DNA of 64,000 nt from Pratylenchus scribneri (Eukaryota; Nematoda; Chromadorea; Rhabditida; Pratylenchidae), in contig JAQSEB010000140.1 of assembly GCA_030063045.1 (NCBI GenBank), positions 186,001 through 250,000 on the forward strand, in the 5' to 3' direction. The position numbers were made by a program, and so were the translations under genes. Shown here in pieces: positions 10,533 to 27,086 of this stretch. How positions within the stretch are numbered: position 1 is the stretch's first letter; every line of letters begins with the position of its first letter. The notes beneath the pieces are model-generated. The model made no database searches, had not been told where the DNA came from, and saw only the letters and a list, made by a program, of their open reading frames with translations.

Positions 10533-11760
10533 TTTTAAAATTTATTTTTAAATATTTTAATTTTGTTTAATGGCAAGAATAAAAAATTTTTCTTATTTAT
10601 TAATTAATTTTTATTTTTAGTTGATTTAATTTTTGGCAAAGCAATAAATATTATTGGTCGTTGCCATTCATCTGAATATTATGTATTAAAAAATTCAGTT
10701 CAATTTTAGCTAATTATTAATGAATAATAGAAATTAGTAAATTGGATGGGAAGAGTAAAATATACTAGAGGAAGGAATGGTGGGCAAAAATGCAGCGAAT
10801 GTAGTAAAATGGATGGCAAATAAGAATATGTGCGGGCATTGGAGATTATTGGATGGATGACCTACTTTTTTAGTCAATAATTTGGCTTGGCTTTTATTGA
10901 GTTTCCATAAATTTGCAATTGAAATCACCAAATATATACATAATTTCGGAAGCAATTAAATCACCAAAAATTGGTGAAAAGAACTAGAAAAATTTTAAGA
11001 AATGATAAATAAAATTTCCGATATATTAAGGTAATTTTGGGGTTTGTTTTTAGTAAAAAAGCTGCTTCGTTTGTATTATTGTTTTTCAAGAGAATTTATT
11101 GATGGTGAAATTTATGGAAGAAATATGAAAAAATTGATAGTTTCATTTGAATATTTATTTTAAAAATTCTTACGATAAAATATCTTTTTACCCGGTGGAT
11201 GTCCAATAATTTTTGGATTTCTACATCATAAAAAATGAACCTTTTTTTGGATTTGGATAAAGCTGTATCATACTCAAAATAATTCAAAATTTTCTTGCTT
11301 AAATCTAATTATAAAATTTACCTATTAGACTTATGTAAATATATTAGAAATTTGGATGAATTTATTTTTATTCCACAAAAAATTTAAAAACAAGTCGAAA
11401 AAAGAAGGAATACATCCAATAAGGGTAGGGGGAATATTTTATGACAGAGAATTAAATAAAATAGGCATTTAAATAAATTTCATCAAATCTTCCTCCAAAT
11501 TTCATCCATTTTTTTTCATTTTTCTCATATTTTCTGCGCATATTTTCATTCCATATAAAAATTCCATCATTCATTTCGAAGTGTTTTGATGTTAAAAAAA
11601 TTCGCTCCAAATCCATTCATCGATATTCTTTCCCAACATTTTTGAATTTTTCCGATTCAAATTTGCCACGCACATTTGTCATTTTTGCTGCTTCTGAAAA
11701 AATTGGAAATTATTGAATATTTGTATAATAATTTTTAATTATTTATTTAGGGGATTTTTA
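10533..11760. other. AT-rich spacer
   Basis: No supported gene. The predicted ORFs at 10734-10955 and 11096-11287 have no recognisable domain and typical A/T-driven composition. Confidence 0.55.
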
Positions 11761-11779
11761 GATGATAAAAACACCTAAA

Positions 11780-12400
11780 ACACAAATTGTTTATGGGCCA
11801 AAAAAACACAAACAAAAAAACAAATTGTTTATGGAGCAAAAACACAAATTGTTTATGGGGCAGAAACACAAATTGTTTATGGAGCAAAAACACAAATTGT
11901 TTATGGGGCAAAAACACAAATTGTTTATGGGGCAAAAACACAAATTGTTTATGGGGCAAAAACACAAATTGTTTATGGGGCAAAAACACAAATTGTTTAT
12001 GGGGCAAAAACACAAATTGTTTATGGGGCAAAAACACAAATTGTTTATGGGGCAAAAACACAAATTGTTTATGGGGCAAAAACACAAATTGTTTATGGGG
12101 CAAAAACACAAATTGTTTATGGGGAAAAACACAAATTGTTTATGGGGCAAAAACACAAATTGTTTATGGGGCAAAAACACAAATTGTTTATGGAGCAAAA
12201 ACACAAATTGTTTATGGGGCAGAAACACAAATTGTTTATGGGGCAAAAACACAAATTGTTTATGGGGCAAAAACACAAATTGTTTATGGGGCAAAAACAC
12301 AAATTGTTTATGGGGCAAAAACACAAATTGTTTATGGGGCAAAAACACAAATTGTTTATGGGGCAAAAACACAAATTGTTTATGGGGCAAAAACACAATC
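11780..12400. repeat. 24-bp minisatellite, about 25 copies
   Basis: Tandem units of consensus ACAAATTGTTTATGGGGCAA plus AAAC. Copies are nearly identical, with rare G-to-A and A-to-G changes and one 1-bp deletion at about 12125. Because 24 is a multiple of three, the array is open in several frames and yields long octapeptide ORFs on both strands (for example MGQKHKLF). These are artefacts of the repeat. It lies just downstream of the UPF3 stop codon. Confidence 0.95.
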
Positions 12401-12570
12401 AAAAAAAAAACAAATTGTTCAGGTAAAAACACAAACAAAAACATACAAAAAAAAACAAATTATTAATAAATTTAAAATTATAAAAAATTCCATTTTATTT
12501 CACTAATTATTATTATTATACAGATTAAAATAATTTAAATAAACAATTTAACAATTTTTTAATTAAAATT

Positions 12571-15500
12571 TCAACAGACTTGAGTTGGTTTTGAATTGGA
12601 TGCATCGCCATCGCACGGATCATCTCGACTATTTGCCGTCGTTGGCGTTGGTTCAGCGGATTTGCGCGATTGAAGCCGAGCCTTGCCTGGACGATAGATT
12701 TCGCGTTCGGGTCGATCCTGAATGAATTTAATAAAATTAAATCAAAATTCGAAAATATAAAAAATTAAATTCCAAAGAAAAACATACCCGATTTCGACCA
12801 GCCGCTGTCGTCGATGATTTTTTCGCTGATTTTGCCGCATTCGAATTTTGCTGATTTGCCACCGCCGCCCCATTCTCGTCATTTTTCTTTCGATCCGTGG
12901 ATTTTTTGACCGGCCTTGGCGATGATTTCGATTCGGAATTTTTGTCGACATTTTCGCTCAAACTGCGCTCCTCTTTTTGTTGCATTTCTTTTCTCTCTCC
13001 ACCGCTTTGATCGCCTGATTTGCCACCATTTTTGACTGGAAAAAAAAAAATAAATTTTAGGATAATTCAATTTTTATTATTTTTACCCAAATTCAAAGTT
13101 TTGATAATAAATATTTAAGGTTTTTTGGGATAATAAAAATTTGTAAAATAGTTCGGTGGTAAGTAAGTATAAGTACCCTGTATTTATGGGAAAAAAAGAA
13201 ATGCATTTTTTGGTCTTGAAATGTGTTTTAATAAGGGGTATTTGCTATTTGAGGTTTACGAGGTATCCGAATTTGACATCGGTTTCGAGTTTCGACGATT
13301 TCTGTTATGATTATTCTGAATAGTTTATGGGGTCGCATCAAAATCATTATTTTGAAGTTCTTTGTTGTGAAATAAAATTTTTAAACCGGTTTCTGAACCA
13401 TTTGGATTAAGTGGAAAATTCAAAACCTATTCCAAAATTTCGATTTCACAAAAATTAGGGGTATATTTTTACCCAAAAAACTTTTCATCAAACCTGTAGC
13501 CGAACTTTTCTTTGACTCCTTCTTCACTGTTTGCTTTGCATCGGCCACTGGATTTGCGGAATTGGAACATTGTCCCTGCCCCTGCTCATTCCTCCGTTCT
13601 TGCCATTGCGTAAATTTTTCCATCCTCGCGGCCATTTTTTGCTTTTTTGTGAGGTTCGCCGTCGATTTTTGTTCCTTCTTTTCTTCCTTTTTCCGGGTAT
13701 TTCCTCCGCCGCCGCCGCTGCTGCCCACAATTTCGATGCCCTCCTTTCGATACACTTCCGCCCAATCCGTCGTCACAATTTGATGCGGTGATTGTAATTG
13801 TTGTTGAAGTCGACGTTCGAGACGATCAATCAATTTTTGTTGCTTCTTTCGACCCTGAAAGAAGATAAAAATTTAAACCGGTTTTGGTTTATAATTTTTA
13901 GTTAAACCGGTTGCGTTTTATTGGTATTGTCTAAAATTTAAACTGGTTCTAATTTATTATTTTTGTTTAAAACTTGTTTTGAGTTGATTTTTATTTCAAT
14001 TTTGGTTTAAAATCTCCTTTTAAACTTAAACCGGTTTAGTATTTTGTTTCGAACTTCTCGGCTTTAGTTTAGAACTTTTGGCTAAAACTTAACCGTTTTC
14101 GTTTTATTAACATTTGTCTGTCTATATAAACGTAAACCGGTTTTGGTTCAAGAGTTTCGTTTAAACCAAAACCATTTTTTGTTTATAACTCTTGTCTAAA
14201 CCTAAACGGGTTTTAGTTTAAAACTAAACCGGTTTTTGGTTTGTACCTTTTATCTAAACCTAAACCTCTCTAAACTGGTTTTGATTTATAAATTTTCTCT
14301 AAAAACTTAAACCGGTTTTAGTTTAAAACCTTTTTAAGCCAAATAGGTTTTGCGCTTATGACTTTGGTCTAAACCTAAATTCGTTTTTGATATAACTTTT
14401 TCTATAAACCAGCTATTCGTTTGAGTTTTTTTAAAAATAAAACACAATGTCAAATGCCCCAATTCTTATTAATGCAAACCTTTTCCATTCCCATTTTGCT
14501 GATGTATTCGGTCAGTGGCGTCTCCTGGACTTGTCCACTTTGCATTCGGCGTTCCTTCTCCTCCAGCTCGCGCACTAATGCGTCAAAATCGATCACTCGC
14601 CGTGGACCCTGGGCCATTTTTTGCTCATATTCCTCCAAAAATTGTTGATATTGCATTTCTGCACGAAAATTTATTTAATTCAAAATTTTATTAGCCTAAA
14701 ATAAACCATTTTCCAATGTTCCGGTCCGAGCATCGCATTCTTTTGCGGGCCGATTCAAATCCTTGGGCAAATGTTGGCTCGGGGCACATTCCACAATGGC
14801 CATTGACTCGTTGCCTAAAATTATTATTTTGTGGAATAATTCATTCGACTTTTAGAATTTCTTAGGTGCTCTTCTATAGCCATGATTTGAATTAACAAAA
14901 AAAGACTGAAATGTGAACTGATCGGTCGGTCGAATAATATAGCTCATTCGATAAACAGTTCAAAAAATTCAATCGATTTAGGAATGTGGTTGTGGATGCT
15001 CGGCAACTTTTATAAAGTCGCTGATGAACAACTTATTAGATTTTACTTATTTTTTAAAAGATTTCTATGCTCCGATCCTAATTGTAAGCCGTAAATCCTT
15101 GCCTAAGCCTTAATTTTGAAAATAAAAATGGCAGATTTTTGCGCGAAACCGATTGTAAATTTGAATTGGGCTCATTGATTGAGTCATGTCTATTGAACCA
15201 TAATTTGAGCAAAAAATTATTTCCCCGAACCATAACGTTTCACTTTTAATTATCCTTTTTTGTTCCAAATTTCTTTGTATATTCAAACTCATCTCGTCGA
15301 GTTCTATCGAAAGAGCTTATCAATCGACCCGACCCAATCAATTCAAAACTCTACTCTAATATTTCTCGACCGGATATGTTTGATAGATATTAAACCACCT
15401 AAAGTTTTTAAAATAGAACCTTAAGTTTTATTTTTCGATTTTTTGATTTATCCAAGTTTGAATAAACAAAATAAAACCTTGTTTATTGACGAACACATAG

Positions 15501-16449
15501 CCATTGAAACGTTCAGCCAGGGCCACAGCCTAAAATTATTGCCATTTAAAGTTTTCATCCGCCCAAAATCACAACTCACATCTTTCTCTTCCCGAAATGC
15601 GACATAGGCCCGGGCGAATTGGGCGGCGCGTGGAATTTGATGAAGATCGGCGTTGTTTTTGGATATCGGACAAAACCAAAAGGCCAGCGGTTCATTCGGC
15701 AATGGTTGCATTTGCTCCCAAAGTTCTTCTTTGGTCAGTTCGGGTGGCAGGCGACGAATAACAAGCTTTGAGAAATTTGTTATTGATTTTTTACCATTTT
15801 TATTCGAAAATTTGTTGTAGAAACAGTTCAAAAGTTTAATCAAAAATTCTCCAAAACTTATAAACCCAATCGATAAATCTGATCAAAACGCACAATTTGA
15901 TTATATTTTGGTCTAGTGTTTAACCAATTCTAATTTAGTTTTGAACCATTAAACTAAAATTAGTTTAAAACGTATTTTGAACCTAAAAATTAATTTAAAC
16001 TGAAGTTTTGAATCAAAACCAATTTAAACCATAGTTTTGAATGATTAAACCAAAATTGGAACGGTAAACGGTTTAATATCCAATTAATTGTTGACCAAAC
16101 CATGACAAATTATTATACCCAGAACCCAGTCAATGCGTTTTGACCGAGCTTTATCCAATTTTGGGTAATGCTTAATTGTTTGTGAATTTAGGGTTAAACT
16201 ATTATTTATTTTGATCGGCTTCAGCAAATTTATTAAAATTTAATATGCAAAAACCTTGATATGTTGTTCTTCCTCCTTTTTTGTCCCCGCCGTTGTGCTG
16301 CTCTTCTTTTTCATTGTTGTTGCCACTGCTGTTCCGCTCTCGGTTGAATGTGACGAGTTCGATTTATGATGAAGTGTTTTGGCTGCTGTTTTTGTTGTTT
16401 TCAATCCGCCACTTCCTCCGCCACCGCCACCGCTGCTCTCTGCTGCCAT
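12571..16449 (-). CDS. smg-4: UPF3 / SMG-4, nonsense-mediated decay factor
   Basis: Eight exons, all in frame, giving 491 residues: 16449-16255, 15765-15580, 15529-15478, 14814-14707, 14658-14480, 13854-13494, 13035-12788 and 12717-12571. After a low-complexity G/S/T/K N-terminus, residues 66 onward read LVIRRLPPELTKEELWEQ, then FARAYVAF, RFNGYVFVNKQGNESMAIVE and CAPSQ. This is the Smg4/UPF3 RNP-like domain that binds UPF2. Residues about 180-240 continue with a charged helix (YQQFLEEYEQ, then TPLTEYISKM), as in UPF3B. The last exon begins DRPEREIYRPGKAR (444-457), matching the C-terminal exon-junction-complex binding motif of UPF3 (family form DRP-x-x-x-x-Y-x-PG-x-R). UPF3 links the exon junction complex to UPF2/UPF1 in mRNA surveillance. 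Introns 1 and 5 are long and repeat-filled. The start ATG follows an AT-rich leader. A broken copy of exon 6 lies at 48433-48716. Confidence 0.9.
13856..14420. repeat. Degenerate AAACCGGTTT-rich repeats in UPF3 intron 5
   Basis: About 560 bp of imperfect repeats built from phrases such as TAAACCGGTTTTGGTTTATAA. The 10-bp palindrome AAACCGGTTT occurs several times. No coding content. It fills most of the intron between exons 5 and 6. Confidence 0.65.
15858..16171 (-). repeat. Dispersed intronic repeat, family 1, copy in UPF3 intron 1
   Basis: Shares blocks GATAAATCTGATCAAAACGC, ATTGTTGACCAAACCATGAC and CAATGCGTTTTGACC with copies at 23738, 28930, 33660 and 34566. Non-coding, MITE-like in size. 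Confidence 0.7.
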
Positions 16450-17561
16450 TTTAATTTAATTGAATTGCTTTTATTGACGTGGCTAGAATTGATGAATACA
16501 TTTTAAAATGTTAAAAGGGAATTTATTATGTTTAGTGCGAATTTTTTTATCAAGAATGTATTAGCTTAGAAGGAAGGAACAAGGAAATAATTACCAAATT
16601 ATATTTAAGAATTCCTTAATAAAATAAATGCTTAATTTTGGGCCTGTCAAATATTTTAATCAAACCATGTTGTTCTTTGTATTAAAAATGGTTTTAATAT
16701 ATTTCTATTTTTGTTGTATGCGAAAATATCATTGGATTTTGGTTTTAATCTTTGTTTTGTACTAAATTAGCGAAATGCGAAATCCGGTTTGGAAATTTCT
16801 TAGCGAATTTTGATGATGAAAAGCGCTAGCATTTCCTAATCGAGGTGTTTTTATTTTTTTACTTACTTTTATAAATTGGAAGAAGTCTTTTAATCAATTA
16901 AAAGTAATACTAAAATTATGGGGTTTGGTTTGCTTAATTAAATATTGCAAATTAAACCGATCAAAATCCTAAGTATAGAAGAATGTAGAATAAAATTCTT
17001 TATCATTTTTATTAGTATAAATTTCCGAATAGCGAATAACCAAAAATAACGGCATTCCATGAAAGCATTTAAATAATTATCCAATCAATCAAAATTGTTT
17101 TCATCGAACATTTTTAAATATAAAAGGATTTATTGATTTTTTATTAGCAAATAAAAGTGACTTGAATTGAAGAAAAAGACAAGATTATTAATAAATCAAA
17201 CAGGAAAAGGCAATCATCGCAAAATAAATACACTTGATATGGATTTTTCAACCAAAACTTCTTGAGGAAAAACAATTTATAATATTGACTTTTGGAATTA
17301 AATATATGAAGTGAATTTATTATATTGAAATACAACAATAAAATAGCATAGAATAGCGGCGTAGCATCCAAAAATAAGAGTATTTTTTGTGTATGTTTAT
17401 TGATTAGAGAAGGCCGCCATATTGGCCAATATAAGGAAAACAAACAAACAATATTAAATTATTTTTTTTAAAATTTATTTTTGGTTATTTTCTTTCTTCT
17501 CTCTATTCTCTGTTTGCCATATTTCCATTCATCATTTTTGTGCTTGGTCCTTGTCAATTTG
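16450..17561. other. Intergenic region between UPF3 start and pcyt stop
   Basis: AT-rich. It must include the UPF3 promoter and the pcyt 3' UTR, but no distinct element can be pinpointed. The ORF at 17144-17443 is F/L/I-rich and unsupported. Confidence 0.5.
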
Positions 17562-21461
<3,900 letters not shown>

Positions 21462-23041
21462 TTTTTTATTGATTGATTTAGAGGTTAAGTTGTTTGATTT
21501 TTAATCGCTGAAAAATTTAATTTTGATAATGAAAAATAATTCAAGTGAAAATTGCGCGGTATTTGGAAAATTAATGATTCATTTTTGAATGAACCAAAAG
21601 AACGCGGAATGAAAATAAAAACCGGAAATTAGCTGAGGTGAGAACAGAGTGATTGATTGCTGTTTACTCGGGAAGGAATGAGGAAATTGGAATTTAATAA
21701 TCAATTAATTAGACCGTTTATTTAAACCTTTATTTAGTTTTTGATTCAGAACTATTTAAGTTAGAATAGGTTTAAACTTAAACTGAAACATATATAATTA
21801 AAGGTTTATGGGTAAAGTTCGAAGATATTTTTATTAAAAAATTATTAAAATTTTATTAGGTTTTACCAAAAATTTTGTCCAAATCGTATGATTAAGTGGC
21901 TGGGCATAAATGTGAATGGAAAAAAGGAAGATTGGCTCTAATAATGCAGTGGATAGAAAATATGGGAAGATGAAAATGAAACGGGAATGTCAATCACAAC
22001 AAATTTTTATAATGATGATCGGATTATTTTGATGGATAGATGGAAGTCCAAAACAAATTCTTAAAAGTACACGTCATGACGAAGAGAAAATGAAATGATA
22101 AGAATTGGTTAAGATGTTTGGCGAGTGAAAAATTCATAGTAAAGTGGAATAAACAAAATGATAATTGATAACGCGGTTTGCGTCGCCGTCGCGGGGTACG
22201 GATTAACGGAAGTAGAATGAATGGGCAATTTTGTTGAAATTTTGGGCCGTTGGTTGGGTCCGTCTGCTGATTCGTCATTGGGTTTTTAATATTTTAATCG
22301 CACCTTGTACTTAACTTTTTGCTTGGGTTTGTAAAAATCCGGAAGAATGATTAAAAATTTGTTTTTATGTAAAAAAAAGAAGCAAAATTTTATTTTATTT
22401 TTATTTTTCATTTCGCGTCCCAATTCTCTTCATTCATCATTCTATTTCGTCGAAAATGACATTTTATCCTAATTAAAAAAAATTGATTTTAAAGGAATGG
22501 TTTGGGTTGGGTGGGTTTGGAAAATTTGGATTTGTTTTACTAAAAGTTCAATAAACCTTTTAACGCTTGATCTTAATATGTGTAAACTTTATACCATTCG
22601 ATAGTGCTCATCCAGATGCATCGATTGACATTTAGATTGAAGAGGTTTAAATCAAATGGGAAAAAGTAATAAACGAAAAACCACAAAAGCAAGAAAGTTA
22701 TAAACCAAATATGGTTTAGACGATTTAATACTCTTAAATTTTGTGCAATCCGTGATAAAATATGCATCAATCGACGGACAGCTATGATATCTAATGGTAC
22801 AATGTTTTATTAGGCCAAAGATCAAGCATTAAAAAGCTATTTTAAGCTTATTCAGCGAATTCAGCGAAAACCCCTTTCCCTCTATAACATTTTACGTTTA
22901 AGATTTTCCTTTTTAAAGCTTTTGTTAAAATGTTTAAAGCCAAGAGTCCTGCTTTATGCTCTCATTAATAAACCCTTTTTTATCGAACGAATTAATGACT
23001 TTTAATAATTTATTTAGAAACATAACTTATTTGACTCCAAA
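21462..23041. promoter_or_regulatory. Divergent promoter region of pcyt and lin-37
   Basis: 1.58 kb separates the start codons of two divergently transcribed genes, so both promoters must lie here. No TATA or known motif stands out. A small GC-richer part at 22180-22300 has no coding support. The predicted ORFs in this stretch are not convincing. Confidence 0.5.
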
Positions 23042-25942
23042 ATGGAACAAGATAATTTAGAGGAATTCTTGACGCCGATCACTCCTACCAAACAACGTAG
23101 TCAACAACGCGCACAACCACAACACAAATCTCCCACTGTTGAACATCAACTGCAAACGCATCAACCGCCACCTGATTCACCAAGCAAGGCACAGGCTCGT
23201 TCCCGGCTCGGCAGTTTACTTGGCCAAATTCGCAAGGGGGATGATCGGAAAAGCAGCCATCAACGAGAGTATGTTTATGTGTCAATGGCGAGAATAAGGA
23301 GCGAATTTTTAGGAGGTTTAATGTATTTTTTGTAAGGAAACAGCATAATGCTGGTTTTTGAGCATTTTTTAAAGGAAATTTTATTCAATAAAAAGCCAAA
23401 AAAATGACCTATTTTGGGTTCCGAAAATTATTTTGCCAAATTTCACAAAAATCTGACACCCAAAAAATCCGCTCCTTAGTTCTAACACTATGAGGGAAAT
23501 CAGAAATTACTCTTTTAATGTCACTTTTCCCTACTTAAACAGTGATGGAATTGATGATGAAATTGGTGGTCTTGGCAAACGGGGCCCCGGTCGTCCCAGA
23601 AAGAGAGAGAAACGTAAGTCGAGAATTGTAAAAGAATATTAGGTAAAAGGTAAATTTTATGAGAGAATTTAGCATTGGATGGCGTTAATTAGAAATTACG
23701 GCCAAATTATGGCCAAAAAATCTGAAAATATCCCAAACCAAAACCATATTATCCAAATTTGGATAGAGCTGGTCAAGATGCATTGAAATTAAATGATAAT
23801 ATAATTTGTCATGATTTGGTCAACAATTTTGAGTACAGTTTAAAGTTTAAACCAATTTCGCATTTTGGTTTATGGTTTAAAACCAATTGTTAGAATTGGT
23901 GAAACCCAAAGCCAAACATAAACAAACAATGCATCTTGATCTTGATGAGATTGAGATTTATCGGTCAGATTTAAGGTTTGGAAGTTAAGGATAAACCATT
24001 GAACCGTTAAACCGGTTTTTTGGCATTTTTAATGGTTTTTCACCAAATTAAATGTTTCCCATAGAAAATTTACCCTAAAAAATTATTCATTTAAATTTAA
24101 CCCAAAAGGTGTCATTTTCGAATTGCGTGGCAAACCTTTTGGCCTACGGGACAGTGGCCAACCCGAGAGTATTTATGCACTTTGCCGAAAATGGATGTAC
24201 GGAAAAGATGATGACCTACCGCCATCGATGGATGAGGAGGCCAATGATTCATCTTCGACCGCCGGGGAAGGAGGAGGCCCCAACGAATTTGACATTCCAC
24301 GCTTCAAATCATTGGTTTGCAAATTTATTCATTTTTCAAAAATTACATTTCAAAGAGTTCACAAAAAAAATAAAGAGGAAAAACTAGAGAAATTTTTAAT
24401 GAAATTTTTTATTTAGCAAATTTTTTAGCTTAATTGAATTTAAAAAAATTTAGGCCACATTTCATAAAAAAATTTCCATTAATGACCTCAAAGAATTCAT
24501 TTTCCAGAATTTTCAAATTAAAAAATTTTGGAACCGAAAAAATATAACAAAAAATAATTTTTTAAAACCAAAAAAATTATTTGGGCCTAAATTCTTAATA
24601 AATTTTTATTAATCGACTAAAAATTTCCCTCTCAATCCTACAGGATTTGATGGCCACTCGCGAAATTCACGCCTTGCCTTTACCACGATACGAAGTCCCA
24701 TTGATGGATCCCCGGCCCCAAAAAGTGCTGCGCGCCCCGGAAAGTGGAATTGACCCAACAATGGCAGAACCAAAGGCCATATTGGGCGAGCACAAAAAGC
24801 ATTGGAAGAATGTGAAGAAAAAGTGAGCAAATTTTTCAGATATTTTTTGTAAAAATTTTAGATAAACCAAAAATTTCCAAGGGAAAAATTTTAAGGTTTA
24901 GGTTTTTATATTTTTTTAGGAATTTTTAAAATTTTTACGACTTTTAAAATTTTTTTACAATTTTTAAAATTTAGTTTTTTGGATTTTAAATTTTTTTTTT
25001 TAGAATTTTTAAAATTTTTTGGGAATTTTTAATATTTTAAAATTTTTAAGATTTTAAAAATTTTAAAATACATTTAATTTTGGGATTTTTGAGCTTTGAA
25101 ATTTTATTTTGGAATGTTTTCCAATGCTTTTAAATTCATAAATTAATTAAATATTTGTTTAAACTTTTTCAAAATTTTCGATTTTATTTTTTTTTTTTGT
25201 CAATTTATTTATCTATTTTTTCAGCTGGATGAACTACAACCAAAAACGCCAGCAACGCTATGCGGACAGTTTGGTGAGTGCTGGAATGAACTTTTTAGAA
25301 AAATTTGTGAAATTTTTGATCTTTAAAGTTCATTAGAGCGTTTTTCGACGTGGGATAATCCAAATTTATAATTGGTTTTTGACTTCTATTTCACACCTCC
25401 GAAGTCCGAATGGGTCTCAAAACCGGTTTAAATTTATTTTCATAATTATTTTTTTATTTAATTCATGGGAAAATATTTTTAAGCCTTTTCTATACCATTT
25501 GGATTGGTAATAGTTCAAAATTAATGCCAAAATTGGATTTTCCTACCTCGAAAAACTTTAAATTTAACGTAAAAAAATTCAAATTTTTGAGCTTTTGCAG
25601 TTTAAATGTCCATAATTTGAAAAAGTGAACAGGGTCCCTTTTAGTTTCTTGAGGTCAATTATACATTAAGGCTATCGACTAAGCTTAAGATTGGCTAGGA
25701 TTTATTAAAACCAAAAAATTACTAAAAAATATCAAGTGAAGGCTCCCTCTTGCTGCCCCTCACTTTTACAAATTCCGGTACTTTCAAACTGTGAAAAAGT
25801 TCCTTGAGGGAATTTATTACCAAAAACGGAGGAGGATGGCCTCTTTACCAAAAGAGGAATGAGATTGAAAAATAAATAATCCTCAATTTTTCAGCAACTT
25901 CTCCGCACTGTGCATGGAATTGCGCAACAAACTCAAATATGA
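23042..25942 (+). CDS. lin-37: LIN-37, DREAM/MuvB core subunit
   Basis: Six exons in frame, 259 residues: 23042-23268, 23543-23613, 24109-24314, 24644-24822, 25225-25273 and 25895-25942. Residues 120-129 read SIYALCRKWM, matching the conserved PLYPICRAWM segment of human LIN37. The C-terminus has KKHWKNVKKNWM, then RQQRYADSLQLLRTVHG, matching the family helix that ends RYSESMKILREMYE. Human LIN37 is 246 residues, so the length fits. LIN-37 is a scaffold subunit of MuvB that helps DREAM repress cell-cycle genes in the nucleus. Residues 88-99 (KRGPGRPRKREK) form an AT-hook-like motif, which suggests minor-groove DNA contact; that is inference. The start ATG follows TTGACTCCAAA. An AATAAA polyadenylation signal is at about 26114. 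Intron 2 contains a family 1 repeat. Confidence 0.85.
23738..24017 (+). repeat. Dispersed intronic repeat, family 1, copy in lin-37 intron 2
   Basis: Carries ATTTGGATAGAGCTGGTCAA, then GATGCATTGAA, CATGATTTGGTCAACAATTT and GGTTTAAACCAATT-like words found in the other copies, in the opposite orientation to the UPF3 and HACD copies. Confidence 0.7.
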
Positions 25943-27086
25943 AAATGCCAACAAAGATGTGAGCACAAAATAAGAATTGATGATATTGATATGGAAATTT
26001 GAGATTTTTTCACATTTTGTTCAATTTTTCAATCACCAATTTATCCAATCGTTTTTTAAATTATTTTTTTTATTTTTACCCAATTTTAAATTAATTTTAA
26101 AGTAAAAAATAACAATAAAAGAACGAATTTGATGTTTTTTTTTAACAAATTAAAATGCAGACTTTAGGCTATATTCAATGAGATTCATTTTAATAACCTA
26201 GAGCATTGTTTTACAGCAATTGGTTTCCTATGACATAATTTAGTTCAGAAAATGCTAATTTTGGTTAGATTTGTAGTTAATTAAAGCCAAATCCAATTAT
26301 AGAAGGGAAGATTTCATTATTTTGTCCATACCTTAGCCAGGCAATTGCCAATTTGGAAGGCATTATTTCTTGTTCTTTTGCATTTTCATATATTTGTAGC
26401 GAGCAGCGTTCAAAGAACATAGAATTGGGAAAAGCAAAAGAGCGACAAATGCCAGAGGGAACAAATTATTCTTTACGCTTTTACCAAATATAACATTGTG
26501 CCTGCAGGGATTTTATACGAAGTGATTCGTAATTTATTTTCCCACAAAAAAATATTCTAATTTTGTCCCAAAACTTGCAGTCTACTTTTCCTCAAATATA
26601 CATTCCTAGGCTCTTTTAAATTCATTTTTTATTAGAAAATTTTCATTCGCCCATTTATAATAATAAATAAACCCATCAATGAGAAGATTGGAAAAATGTG
26701 TTTATCGTCTTTTTAAAAAAAAAATGTAAAATTGTTCCGAGACAAAATTGTAAAGAAATTCCATTAAAATCAGTGGGTAAATAGGAGGCAGGAGGGAAAG
26801 GCAGCCGTGCCGCTTCAATTCAATTTAATTTTGGCCAGAAAATAATTTTTTTGATATTTAAAAAATTCAAAAAAAGCAAAACAAATTGAAGCGGAAAAGA
26901 CAAATTTGCGTGGGATCAAATCGAAATAAATAAATAAATAAATAATAATTGAAAAAATGAAGGAAAGTTTGGTGTCAAATATGTGTTTGGATTTAATAAT
27001 TTTTTTGATTGAAAACCGAACAAAAAAATAATTCCCCAATATTTATTCATATTCCCGTATTCTTCTTCTTCTTCCGTTTGTTTCAT
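25943..27086. other. Convergent intergenic region of lin-37 and the NADAR gene
   Basis: Holds the 3' ends of two convergent genes. AATAAA occurs at about 26114 (plus) and TTTATT words occur on the other strand. A GC-richer stretch at about 26330-26520 has no open frame or recognisable RNA fold. Confidence 0.5.

Noticed and set aside
11747..12506. Several long ORFs of HKLFMGQK or QFVFLPHK type
   Set aside because: They are translations of the 24-bp minisatellite in different frames and strands. Openness follows from the unit length being divisible by three.
13524..13791. Alternative-frame ORFs over UPF3 exon 6 and similar shadows over the NADAR acidic exon (27805-28032) and the Q-rich exon (30837-31191)
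   Set aside because: Opposite-strand or shifted-frame shadows of well-supported exons.
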